A stretch of DNA of 64,000 nt from Mimachlamys varia (Eukaryota; Mollusca; Bivalvia; Pectinida; Pectinidae): positions 126,501 through 190,500 of the forward strand of contig OX392530.1 in assembly GCA_947623455.1 (NCBI GenBank). Reading direction: 5' to 3'. Below the pieces are notes generated by a model. That model was not told the origin of the DNA and searched no databases. It saw only the letters and a program-made list of their open reading frames with translations. A program made the position numbers and the translations under genes. The first letter of the stretch is position 1; each line of letters begins with the position of its first letter. Positions 29,801 to 41,800 of the stretch are shown here, in pieces.

Positions 29801-32800
29801 CAAGGTTGTTTAATCTTTTTGCAAACTATATTCTGCTTCATCCAAGAAAGTTACCAGTCAATTATGAGGTCTCTATACCTGATGGTATTTCAAAAGAAAT
29901 TGTTTGAAGGTTTCAACATTTTCGACCCCTGTGGCATTGAAAGTAGATCAAAGTGATTTTTTTTTTGTTCTGCTCCTTTGCAGAAAATTAGCCAAATTTC
30001 ATTTCACTAGGCCTTTCAGTATTTTAGAAAAAGTCGTTTAAAGGAAAAAGCTGATGGATGCAGGACGGACAGACGGGTGAGCTAATAAACTATAGTAAAC
30101 TTCACCCCCTTCCCAAGAGGGAACCTGAAGTTCGGGGGGGCATGAAATTCAAAATCTTGATAAAGCTCCTTAACATCTATCCATTGGTGAGTAAATTTGA
30201 TTACAGCATATCTGGGACTGAAAAAGACTGTTGAAATTTTTGCCAATTTGACCCTTTCAAGCCCCTCCCTACTGCCCCAGGGGTGGGCCAGAGTCAAAAT
30301 TCATGCAACGTCAAACCATTTTTTTCTGGTTATAAATCCAACCAAGTTTCAGTTATCTCCAACTGAAAATGACCCTGGCTTTTAAAAGGACGTAAAACAA
30401 AAAAAAACAAACCAAACCATTGTCCGACTGAAAATGAACAAAATATCAAAAAGTGTCATTTTCCTATATAAACTCAGGGTGCGAAAAAAGCACTCGTCAA
30501 CTTGTCCTGGACGAGTTAAATTTGGCTGGGGATGAGAATTTTTCTAAACAAATTAGGATTAAATCATACTTGGTAAGTTCCAACGGAGCAGTTGGCCTTT
30601 TCTCCATGATTGCTCTGCAGAAGCATCTACGTGATAATGATGCGTAGGTGATCAAGAAGGGTAAGACAAACAATACAGATTAATGACAAAAATAAATCCG
30701 GACCTGGTATCATATCAACTATGAAAATTTGTAAAGGCACTGAGAATGACATTATTTGAACGCTTGCGAGTCAAACTTGTTTTATATCCTGTTTTTGTGT
30801 ATTCTAATATCTAACATATAAAAGTATCATAGGCGAATTCATGATTAAACTTTATTCAAGATTAAGTCCGGATAAAGTTTTCACTGCTTAGAACTGACTT
30901 GTTAGTTCCTGGTAGGCCTATAGATTCATCGTCAAAGAAAACACCACAGGAACGTGATGATGAAGTGACCAAAGATAAAGGCGCTGTGCAGAGTGAAAGT
31001 CCAGTGGTCAAACCAAAAAACAATGAAAACATATTTACACAGGTTTTGTGTGTGGTTTTTTTTTAATTTAAAATTGGAAGTCAGAGGGACGAGTGATCCT
31101 AGTTCAGGGATGAGTGGTTCTCATGTGGCACTCGTCCCAAAAACAAAGTGTTTTTAAAAATATTTTTCTCACCCTGTAAACTAAAGTGAACTTCACCCCC
31201 TCCCCAGGACGGAACTTGGAGTCTGGGGGGCATAAAATTCACAAGTACCTTAAGACCATTTTATTGGTGAATAGTATTAGATTCCAGCATATCTGGGTCT
31301 GGAAAAGAAGATTGTTGAAATTTTAGCTAATTTGACCCCTTTCCACCCCTTTCCACTGCCCTGGGGGTAGGCCAGAGTCAAAATTTGCCCAATATCAAAC
31401 TGTCATGGTCCTGGCTATTTTTTCAACCACGTTTCAATTATCTCCAACTGAAAATGAAAATATGTCGAAATGGGTCATTTCCTATATAAACTATAGTCTT
31501 CATCCCCTCCCCATGGGAAAACCTTAAGTCTTGGGGGCCTTTAATTCACAATCAGCTTCAGACCTTTCCATTGGTAAATAGCATTTAATTCTAGCATATC
31601 TGGGATTGGAGAATAAGCCCCTCCCCAATGCCCTGGGGGTGGGCCAGAGCCAAAATTCTTTCAACATCTAACCGTCATCTCCTGGTTATCATTCCAACCA
31701 AGTTTAAATGATCTCCAATTTAAAATGAACAAAACATGTTGAAAAGTATCATTTCCTATATAAAGTATAGTAAATTTCACCCTTCCAAAGGAGGGAACCT
31801 TAAGTCTGGGGGCTTGAAATTAACAATTTTGATTAAGCACCTTAAAACCTTTCCATTGGTGAATAGCATATCTGAGTCTGGAGAAGAAGATTTTTGAAAC
31901 TTTAACTAATTTGACCCTTTTGACCCCTCCCTCAGGCCCCTAGGGGCTAGGACCATATTATTCACAACTGTGGTGCATCTTTTGCTAGGGAAGAATCCTG
32001 CCAAATTTCATTCAAATTTGGTTCAGGGGTTTTTGAGCAGAAGTCGAAAATGTGAATTGTTTATGAACGGACAACACACGACGACAGACAAAAGGCGATT
32101 AGAATAGGATTACTTTAAACCTAAGTCATCTGAGACGAAGTCTCAAATAACCTAAACATTAAGGAAGTTTTTCATATCAGAAATCATAAACATTGTACAC
32201 ATACCTGGACTTCATTTCACTAGTAGGCCAAGCATCTGTACTTCCCCAGTAAGCTCCATCTTTACATACCCCTCCACATACCAGCCCCCAAGCCAGTCCT
32301 ACAGAAAACAGGCAACAACTACATCAACACCCCTCCACATACCAGCCCCCACGCCAGTCCTACAGAAAAAAGGCAACAATTACAGTACACACCCCTCCAC
32401 ACACCAGCCCCCAAGCCAGTCCTACAGAAAACAGGCAACAATTACATCAACACCCCTCCACATACCAGCCCCCACGCCAGTCCTACAGAAACAAGAGGCC
32501 CAAGGGCCTTAACGGTCATCTGACTACCAATTGTGATACCATTATGGAATTAGTTTAAACAATATTTTATTTCCATCAGTGTACATGTATATTACATATA
32601 TAGAAATTATACAAATAGTGAGGATTGGAAAACAAGCTAATAGCTTATATAAATTCCTCTCCTCTAGGAATTAGTAATACAATCATGTAACAATATGCCA
32701 CACAAATGTGGTTTTCAAGATGGTGATGATCATGGAGTTCTTAGGAACAGTGCGAAAAAAAACATTTGGTCAACTTTAGGCAAGTTTCAGATCATGGAAA

Positions 32801-35800
32801 GTGTTAGATGTGGATGCAATATGGGGGCCGTTGCAGCCATCTTGGATCTCTGACGGACTGGAGAAATAACAACATTTGGTTGGGACTATCTGGGGATCAT
32901 TTTTCTATGAAAAGTTTTAAATGTGTATTCAAAATAGGGGCTGTGGCAGCCAACTTGGACGTCTGACGGACCCGATAAATAACATTTGGTTGGGACTATC
33001 TGAGGATAATTTTTGCAAGGTTCAGCTCAATGTCACTTGTAGAACTTGAGAAGTTCAAAATGACATACGTAGCGGCCATCTTAGATTTGTGACAATGGGC
33101 GAGTTCGATTGCCGACTATAGTTACTGTAGTCTACTAGAGTTCAACCGAACACACTTTAGTTATAATGTACTGTGCATGTGTACAGAAAGAAGGAGTTGA
33201 ACTTGAGAAGAAGTTTAAAATGTGAAAAGTTTACGGACGGCAATTTTGTTTTTCAAGATGGCGAATCTGGCGGCCATCTTGGATTTTGGACCAACCCGAA
33301 ATGTAACAACACTTGGTCAGGACCATCTCAGGATCATTTCAGCCAATTTTCAGCTTAATCCCAGTGGTAGAACTTGATAAGAAGTTGGAAACGTGTTTTT
33401 CAAGATTGCGGCTCTGGCAGCCATCTTGGATTTCGGACCGACCCAAAAAGTAACAATACTTGATCAGGACCATCTCAGGATCATGTCAGCCAAGTTTCAG
33501 CTTAATCACACAGGTAGAACTTGAGAAGAAGTTTGAAATGTGTTTTTCAAGATGGCGGCTCTGAAGGCCATCTTGGATTTCCGACCAACCTGAAAAATAA
33601 CAACACTTGGTCAGGACAATCTCAGAATCACTTCAGCCAAGTTTTAGCTTAATCCCACAGGTAGAACTTGAGAAGAAGTTGGAAATGTGTTTTGTAAGAT
33701 GGCGGTCATGGCGGCCATCTTGGATTTCGAACCGACCGAAAAGTAACAACTCATGGTCAGGACCATCTCAGGATAATTTCAGCCAAGTTTCAGCTTAATC
33801 CAACAGGTGAAACTTGAGAGAAATTTGGAAATGTGTTTTTCAAGATGGCGGCTCTGGCGGCCATCTTGGATTTTGGACCAACCCAAAAAATAACAACACT
33901 TGGTCAGGACCATCTCAGGATCATTTCAGCCACGTTCATCTTAATCCCACTGGTAGAACTTGAGAAGAAGTTGAAAATGTGTTTTTCAAGATGGCGGCTC
34001 TGGCGGCCATCTTGGATTTCGGACCGACCCGAAAAATAACAACACTTGGTCAGGACTATCTCAGGATCATTTCAGCCACGTTCATCTTAATCCCACTGGT
34101 AGAACTTGAGAAGAAGTTGAAAATGTGTTTTTCAAGATGGCGGCTCTGGCGGCCATCTTGGATTTCGGACCGACCCGAAAAATAACAACACTTGGTCAGG
34201 ACTATCTCAGGATCATTTCAGCCAAGTTTCAGCTTAATCCCAGTGGTAGAACTTAAGAAGAAGTTTAAAATAGGTGTTGTTCAGGAAAACAGTGATTGCG
34301 CAATCATGTCACAAAATGGCCGCCATGGCACAAATGTCGAGAGTTTTTCGGACCCGAAAAATAACAACATTTTATGGGCTGCCCTTCCTGAACATCCCTA
34401 CCAATTTTCAGCTCACAGGTACCAGTGGAACTGTAGAAGAAGTTTAATATGTGTTTTTCAAGATGTCGGCTATGGCGGCCATCTTGGATTTCGGACCGAC
34501 CCGAAAAATAACAACACTTGGTCAGGACCATCTCAGGATCATTTCAGCCAAGTTTCAGCTTAATCCCAGTGGTAGAACTTAAGAAGAAGTTTAAAATAGG
34601 TGTTGTTCAGGAAAACAGTGATTGCGCAATCATGTCACAAAATGGCCGCCATGGCACAAATGTCGAGAGTTTTTCGGACCCGAAAAATAACAACATTTTA
34701 TGGGCTGCCCTTCCTGAACATCCCTACCAATTTTCAGCTCACAGGTACCAGTGGAACTGTAGAAGAAGTTTAATATGTGTTTTTCAAGATGTCGGCTATG
34801 GCGGCCATCTTGGATTTCGGACCGACCCGAAAAATAACAACACTTGGTCAGGACCATCTCAGGATCATTTCACCTAAGTTTCAGCTTATTCCCACTGGTA
34901 GAACTTAAGAAGAAGTTTAAAATAGGTGTTGTTCAGGAAAACAGTGATTGCGCAATCATGTCACAAAATGGCCGCCATGGCACAAATGTCGAGAGTTTTT
35001 CGGACCCGAAAAATAACATCATTTTATGGGCTGCCCTTCCTGAACATCCCTACCAATTTTCAGCTCACAGGTACCAGTGGAACTGTAGAAGAAGTTTAAT
35101 ATGTGTTTTTCAAGATGTCGGCTATGGCGGCCATCTTGGATTTCGGACCGACCCGAAAAATAACAACACTTGGTCAGGACCATCTCAGGATCATTTCACC
35201 TAAGTTTCAGCTTATTCCCACTGGTAGAACTTGAGAAGAAGTTGAAAATGTGTTTTTCAAGATGGCGGCTCTGGTGGCCATCTTGGATTTCGGACCGACC
35301 CGAAAAATAACAACACTTGGTCAGGACCATCTCAGGATCATTTCAGACGGAGCTAGATTGGGTATTGTCATTAGACCTTACCTTGTGTATCCCAGAATGC
35401 ACTGCTTCCGGTACAGGAAATTCACTTCCTGTTCAGCGATGAGTGTTCAAATCACACAATCCACGCAATATTTTTTTTTTTTTCGTTTCTTTTTATTACT
35501 TATGACTGAATTGATGAGGGGTAAATGAATAAATCGTGGAATAATAACATAATACTTTATTTCATTATTTCATATGTCATAATATTTACAACTTTGGCCC
35601 AATCCATTAGGTGTGACCTTGAAAGTAGGTCGAGGTCATTGATATGAACTAACTTTGTAGCACTCCATTCCAGGTACCTACTGGCCAAATATGATCACCC
35701 TTGGCCTTTTGGTTAGTGAGGAGAAGATTGTCAAACGTTTTTTTACATATCTGACCCCTGTGACCTTGAAAGTTAGTCAAGGTCATTGATATGAGGAAAC

Positions 35801-38800
35801 TTTGTAGCACTCTTTCCCAGATACCTACTGGCCAAATATGATCACCCATGGCCTATTGGTTAGTGAGGAAAAGATTGTCAAACGCTTTTTTACATATTTG
35901 ACCCCTGTGACCTTGAAAGTTAGTCAAGGTCATCGATATGAGGAAACTTTGTAGCACTCTATCCCAGGTGCCTACTGGCCAAATATCATTACCCTAGACC
36001 TTTTGGTTACTGAGAAGAAGATTGTTAAAGGTTTTTACATATTTGACCCCTGTGACCTTGAAAACAGGTCAAGGTCATTGAAATGAGGAAACTTTGTAGC
36101 ACTCAATCCCAGGTGCCTACTGGCCAAATATCAGCACCTAGAGCCTTTTGGTTACTAAGAAGAAGATTGTTAAAGGAAAAGTTTACGGACGGCGGACGGC
36201 GCACGACGACGGACGAAGCATGATGGCAATAGGTCATCTTGACCCTTCGGGTCAGATGACCTAAAAAGGCAACAATTACAGTACACACCCCTCCACACAC
36301 CAGCCCTCAAGCCAGTCCTACAGACAAGAGGCCCAACGGGCCTTAACGGTCATCTGACTACCAATTGTAAAATCACTATGAAAATACGTGTAGTCATTAA
36401 ATCAAGTTATAATATGCCTGTATAGATTGCCAAGTTCAAGATAGTGGCCTTCTTGGATTTCTGATGGGCTTGAAAAATAACAACTCTTTGTTGGGACCAT
36501 CTCAGGATATCATTTCTGGCAAGTTTCAGCTCAATTCCACTGGTAGAACTTGAGAAGTTTAAAATGTGTATTCAAAATGGCGGCTGTGGTGGCCATCTTG
36601 AATTTTGAACAAACCTAAAAATAACAACACTTAATCAGCATCATCTCAGAATCATTTCTGGCAAGTTTCAGCTTATTCCTAGTGAGTAAACTTGACAACA
36701 AACCCTTTTGGCCCCTGTGACCTTGAATGAATGTCAGGGTCATTTCTTTAAACAAACTTGACACACCTTTATCCCAGCATGCCACAAGCCCAATATCACA
36801 TCTCTGTGCCTTTTGGTTATTCAGAAAAAGTTGTTTTAAAGATTTTGACCCTTTTGGCCCCTGTGACCTTGAATGAAGTTCAAGGTCATTTATTTGAACA
36901 AACTTGGTAGACCTTTATCCCAGCATGCCACAGGCCTAATATCAGGTCTCTGAGCCTTTTAGTTATTCAGAAGAAGTTGTTTAAAGATTATGACCGTTTT
37001 GGCCACTGTGACCTTGAATGAAGGTCAAGGTCATTTCTTTGAACAAACTTGGTAGCCCTTTATCCCAGCATAACACAGGACCAATATCAGGTCTCTGGGC
37101 CTTTTGGTTATTCAGAAAAAGTTGTTTTAAAGATTTTGACCCTTTTGGCCCCTGTGACCTTGAATGAAGTTCAAGGTCATTTATTTGAACAAACTTGGTA
37201 GCCCTTTATCCCAGCATGCCACAGGCCTAATATCAGGTCTCTGAGCCTTTTAGTTATTCAGAAGAAGTTGTTTAAAGATTATGACCGTTTTGGCCTCTGT
37301 GACCTTGAATGAAGGTCAAGGTCATTTCTTTGAACAAACTTGGTAGCCCTTTATCCCAGCATAACACAGGACCAATATCAGGTCTCTGGGCCTTTTGGTT
37401 ATTCAGAAGAAGTTGTTTAAAGATTATGACCTTTTTGGCCCCTGTGACCTTGAAGGAAGGTCAAGGTCATTTGTTTGAACAAACTTGGTAGTCCTTTATC
37501 CCAGCATGCCACAGGCCCAATATCAGGTCTCTGGGCCTTTTGGTTATTCAGAAGAAGTTGTTTAAAGATTATGACCGTTTTGGCCCCTGTGACCTTGAAT
37601 GAAAGTCAAGGTCATTTCTTTGAACAAACTTGGTAGCCCTTTATCCCAGCATGCCACAGGCCCAATATTAGATCTCTGGGCCTTTTGGTTATTCAGAAGA
37701 AAATGTTTAAAGATTATGACCGTTTTGGCCCCAGTGACCTTGAATGAAAGTCAAGGTCATTTCTTTGAACAAACATAGTAGCCCTTTATCCCAGCATGCC
37801 ACAGGCCCAATATCAGGTCTCTGGGCCTTTTGGTTATTCAGAAGAAGTTGTTTAAAAAGATTTTGACCTTTTCGGCCCCTGTGACCTTGAATGAAGGTCA
37901 AGGTCATTTCTTTGAACAAACTTGGTAGCCCTTTATCCCAGCATGCCACAGGCCCAATATTAGGTCTCTGGGCCTTTTGGTTATTCAGAAGAAGTCGTTT
38001 AAAAATTATGACCGTTTTGTCCCCTGTGACCTTGAATGAAGGTCAAGGTCATTTCTTTGAACAAACTTGGTAGCCCTTTATCTCAGCATAACACAGGACC
38101 AATATCAGGTCTCTGGGCCTTTTGGTTATTCGGAAGAAGTTGTTTAAAAAGATTTTGACCTTTTCGGCCCCTGTGACCTTGAATGAAGGTCAAGGTCATT
38201 TGTTTGAACAAACTTGGTAACCCTTTATCCCAGCATGCCACAGGCCCAATATCAGGTCTCTGGGCCTTTTGGTTATTCAAAAGAAGTCGTTCAAAGATTT
38301 TGACCTTTTTGGCACCTGTGACCTTGAATGAAGGTCAAGGTCATTTGTTTGAACAAACTTGGTAGCCCTTTATCCCAGCATGCCACAGGCCCAATATTAG
38401 GTCTCTGGGCCTTTTGGTTATTCAGAAGAAGTCGTTCAAAGATTTTGACCTTTTTGGCCCCTGTGACCTTGAATGAAGGTCAAGGTCATTTGTTTGAACA
38501 AACTTGGTAGCCCTTTATCCCAGCATGCCACAGGCCCAATATTAGGTCTCTGGGCCTTTTGGTTATTCAGAAGAAGTCATTTAAAAATTATGACCGTTTT
38601 GTCCCCTGTGACCTTGAATGAAGGTCAAGGTCATTTCTTTGAACAAACTTGGTAGCCCTTTATCTCAGCATAACACAGGACCAATATCAGGTCTCTGGGC
38701 CTTTTGGTTATTCAGAAGAAGTTGTTTAAAAAGATTTTGACCTTTTCGGCCCCTGTGACCTTGAATGAAGGTCAAGGTCATTTCTTTGAACAAACTTGGT

Positions 38801-41800
38801 AGCCCTTTATCCCAGCATGCCACAGGCCCAATATCAGGTCTCTGGGCCTTTTGGTTATTCAGAAGAAGTCGTTCAAAGATTTTGACCTTTTTGGCCCCTG
38901 TGACCTTGAATGAAGGTCAAGGTCATTTCTTTGAACAAACTTGGTACCCCTTTATTCCAGCATGCCACAGGCCCAATATTAGGTCTCTGGGCCTTTTGGT
39001 TATTCAGAAGAAGTCGTTTAAAGATTATGACCTTTTTGGCCCCTGTGACCTTGAATGAAGGTCAAGGTCATTTGTTTGAACAAACTTGGTAGCCCTTTAT
39101 CCCAGCATGCCACAGGCCCAATATCAGGTCTCTGGGCCTTTTGGTTATTCAGAAGAAGTCGTTCAAAGATTTTGACCTTTTTGGCCCCTGTGACCTTGAA
39201 TGAAGGTCAAGGTCATTTGTTTGAACAAACTTGGTAGCCCTTTATCCCAGCATGCCACAGGCCCAATATTAGGTCTCTGGGCCTTTTGGTTATTCAGAAG
39301 AAGTCATTTAAAAATTATGACCGTTTTGTCCCCTGTGACCTTGAATGAAGGTCAAGGTCATTTCTTTGAACAAACTTGGTAGCCCTTTATCTCAGCATAA
39401 CACAGGACCAATATCAGGTCTCTGGGCCTTTTGGTTATTCAGAAGAAGTTGTTTAAAAAGATTTTGACCTTTTCGGCCCCTGTGACCTTGAATGAAGGTC
39501 AAGGTCATTTGTTTGAACAAACTTGGTAGCCCTTTATCCCAGCATGCCACAGGCCCAATATCAGGTCTCTGGGCCTTTTGGTTATTCAGAAGAAGTCGTT
39601 CAAAGATTTTGACCTTTTTGGCCCCTGTGACCTTGAATGAAGGTCAAGGTCATTTGTTTGAACAAACTTGGTAGCCCTTTATCCCAGCATGCCACAGGCC
39701 CAATATTAGGTCTCTGGGCCTTTTGGTTATTCAGAAGAAGTCGTTCAAAGATTTTGACCTTTTTGGCCCCTGTGACCTTGAATGAAGGTCAAGGTCATTT
39801 GTTTGAACAAACTTGGTAGCCCTTTATCCCAGCATGTCACAGGCCCAATATCAGGTCTCTGGGCCTTTTGGTTATTCAGAAGAAGATGTTTAAATGGAAA
39901 AGTTTACGGACGGCGCACGGCGCACGACGCACGACGCACGGCGCACGACGCACGGCGCACGACGACGGACCAAGCATGATGACTATAGGTCATCCTGACC
40001 CTTCGGGTCAGATGACCTAAAAACAGGCAACAATTACATCAACACCCCTCCACATACCAGCCCCCAAGCCAGTCCTACAGAAAACAGGCAACAATTACAG
40101 TACACACCCCACCACACACCAGCCCTCAAGCCAGTCCTACAGAAAACAGGCAACAATTACATCAACACCCCTCCACACACCAGCCCTCAAGCCAGTCCTA
40201 CAGAAAACAGGCAACAATTACATCAACACCCCTCCACACACCAGCCCCCAAGCCAGTCCTACAGAAAACAGGCAACAATTACATCAACACCCCTCCACAT
40301 ATCAGCCCCCAAGCCAGTCCTACAGAAAACAGGCAACAATTACATCAACACCCCTCCATATACCAGCCCCCACGCCAGTCCTACAGAAAACAGGCAACAT
40401 CAACACCCATGTTAGTCCTACAATGTCAAACGTACACTCCTCCAAATATCAACTTTCATCTTATCTTACTGAACAGATGTAAAATATAATAAACATATAC
40501 TTCAACATCATACAGGAAACTGTCTAGCATGGTACGACCCCAGAGTCAAAATACCATTATGGTGAAATGACTCCTCCCACCATTGTAAAGTGACACCCCC
40601 CACCTCATATCAAAGTCACTAAAACATGTTTTTCTTCTATCTTATTTAACATATATCTATTAGAACAATGTTGTAACAATATAAACTTTTGAATGGGTAG
40701 GTTGACCATAGAGCCAAATATAAATGTATTTCCCAGCCCCAATGATACCTCAGACCAAAAGTGGTTGAAATCCCTTCAAGCATTAAGGAAGAGTAGCATT
40801 AGCAGTATTTTAACTAACCTCCCCTTTTGGCACCCTGCTCTCCAATCCCCAGGGGACTGATCGTGGCACCCTGCCCTCCAGTCCTCAGGGGACTGATCGT
40901 GGCACCCTGCTCTCCAGTCCCCAGGGGACTGATCGTGGCACCCTGTCCTACAGTCCCCAGGGGACTGACCGTGGTACCCTGTCCTACAGTCCCCAGGGGA
41001 CTGATCGTGGCACCCTGTCCTCCAGTCCCCAGGGGACTGATCGTGGCACCCTGTCCTACAGTCCCCAGGGGACTGATCGTGGCACCCTGCCCTCCAGTCC
41101 CCTGGGGACTGATCGTGCCACCCTGGCCTCCAGTCCTCAGGGGACTGATCGAAATTCTAAATATAAGAATTGACTGGCCACCAAAAATGATGCATCATAC
41201 AGGCCAAACCGCATTGAAATCCACCAAGGCATAAATGAGGAGTAGTGTTTCTGATCAAAATTACAGCTTTCTTCCCCATTTAGGGCCACGCCCCTTCAAA
41301 CAAGGCATCAAATCGAAATTCTGAATTCAAGAAATTAATACTCATCACGAATGATCATCAAACCAAATGAAGTTGAAATCCACTGTTGCATGAAAGAAGA
41401 GTAAAGTTTAATGCTAATTTCAGTAATCTCCTCTCTTGTTGCCTGCCCCCTTAGCCCTCAGGGGTCTAATTAATATTCTGAACTTAGGAAATGATTCCTC
41501 CACCCGATGGTCAAAAATATTCAATGATATACGAAAAAGACATGAGGGGTCATTTCACTATAATGGTGTCAGTACTATCAATACTACACTGGTTCTTGAA
41601 ATATTCATCTATATGCAGACATGACTCAAAAGATTTTCTTTCTAACCTTAGGTGTTCCAAGTGTACATACCAATGTGTTCCAAGTGAGCATATCAATGTG
41701 TTACAAGTGTACATACCAATGTATTCCAAGTGAGCATACCAATGTGTTCCAAGTGTACATACCAATGTGTTCCAAGTGAGCATATCAATGTGTTCCAAGT

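Larger units (their letters stand above)
32280..40395 (-). repeat. exon 9 acceptor-junction minisatellite, 61 bp unit, split in three
   Basis: Copies lie at 32280-32490 (four including the exon), 36262-36322 (one) and 40020-40395 (about six). On the gene strand each unit ends TGTTTTCTGTAG then has GACTGGCTTGGGGGCTG and GTATGTGGAGG, that is the acceptor and first ~30 nt of exon 9. Two pearl-like elements separate the three parts. Confidence 0.93.

Noticed and set aside
33173..33358. Coding potential in the 146 bp core array
   Set aside because: Frames repeat with the array unit and shift with each indel; no evidence of selection for protein.
37309..39979. Series of 60-codon plus-strand frames starting MKVKVI
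   Set aside because: One appears per 145 bp unit and they overlap each other in different frames. This is a transposon core array, not a gene family.
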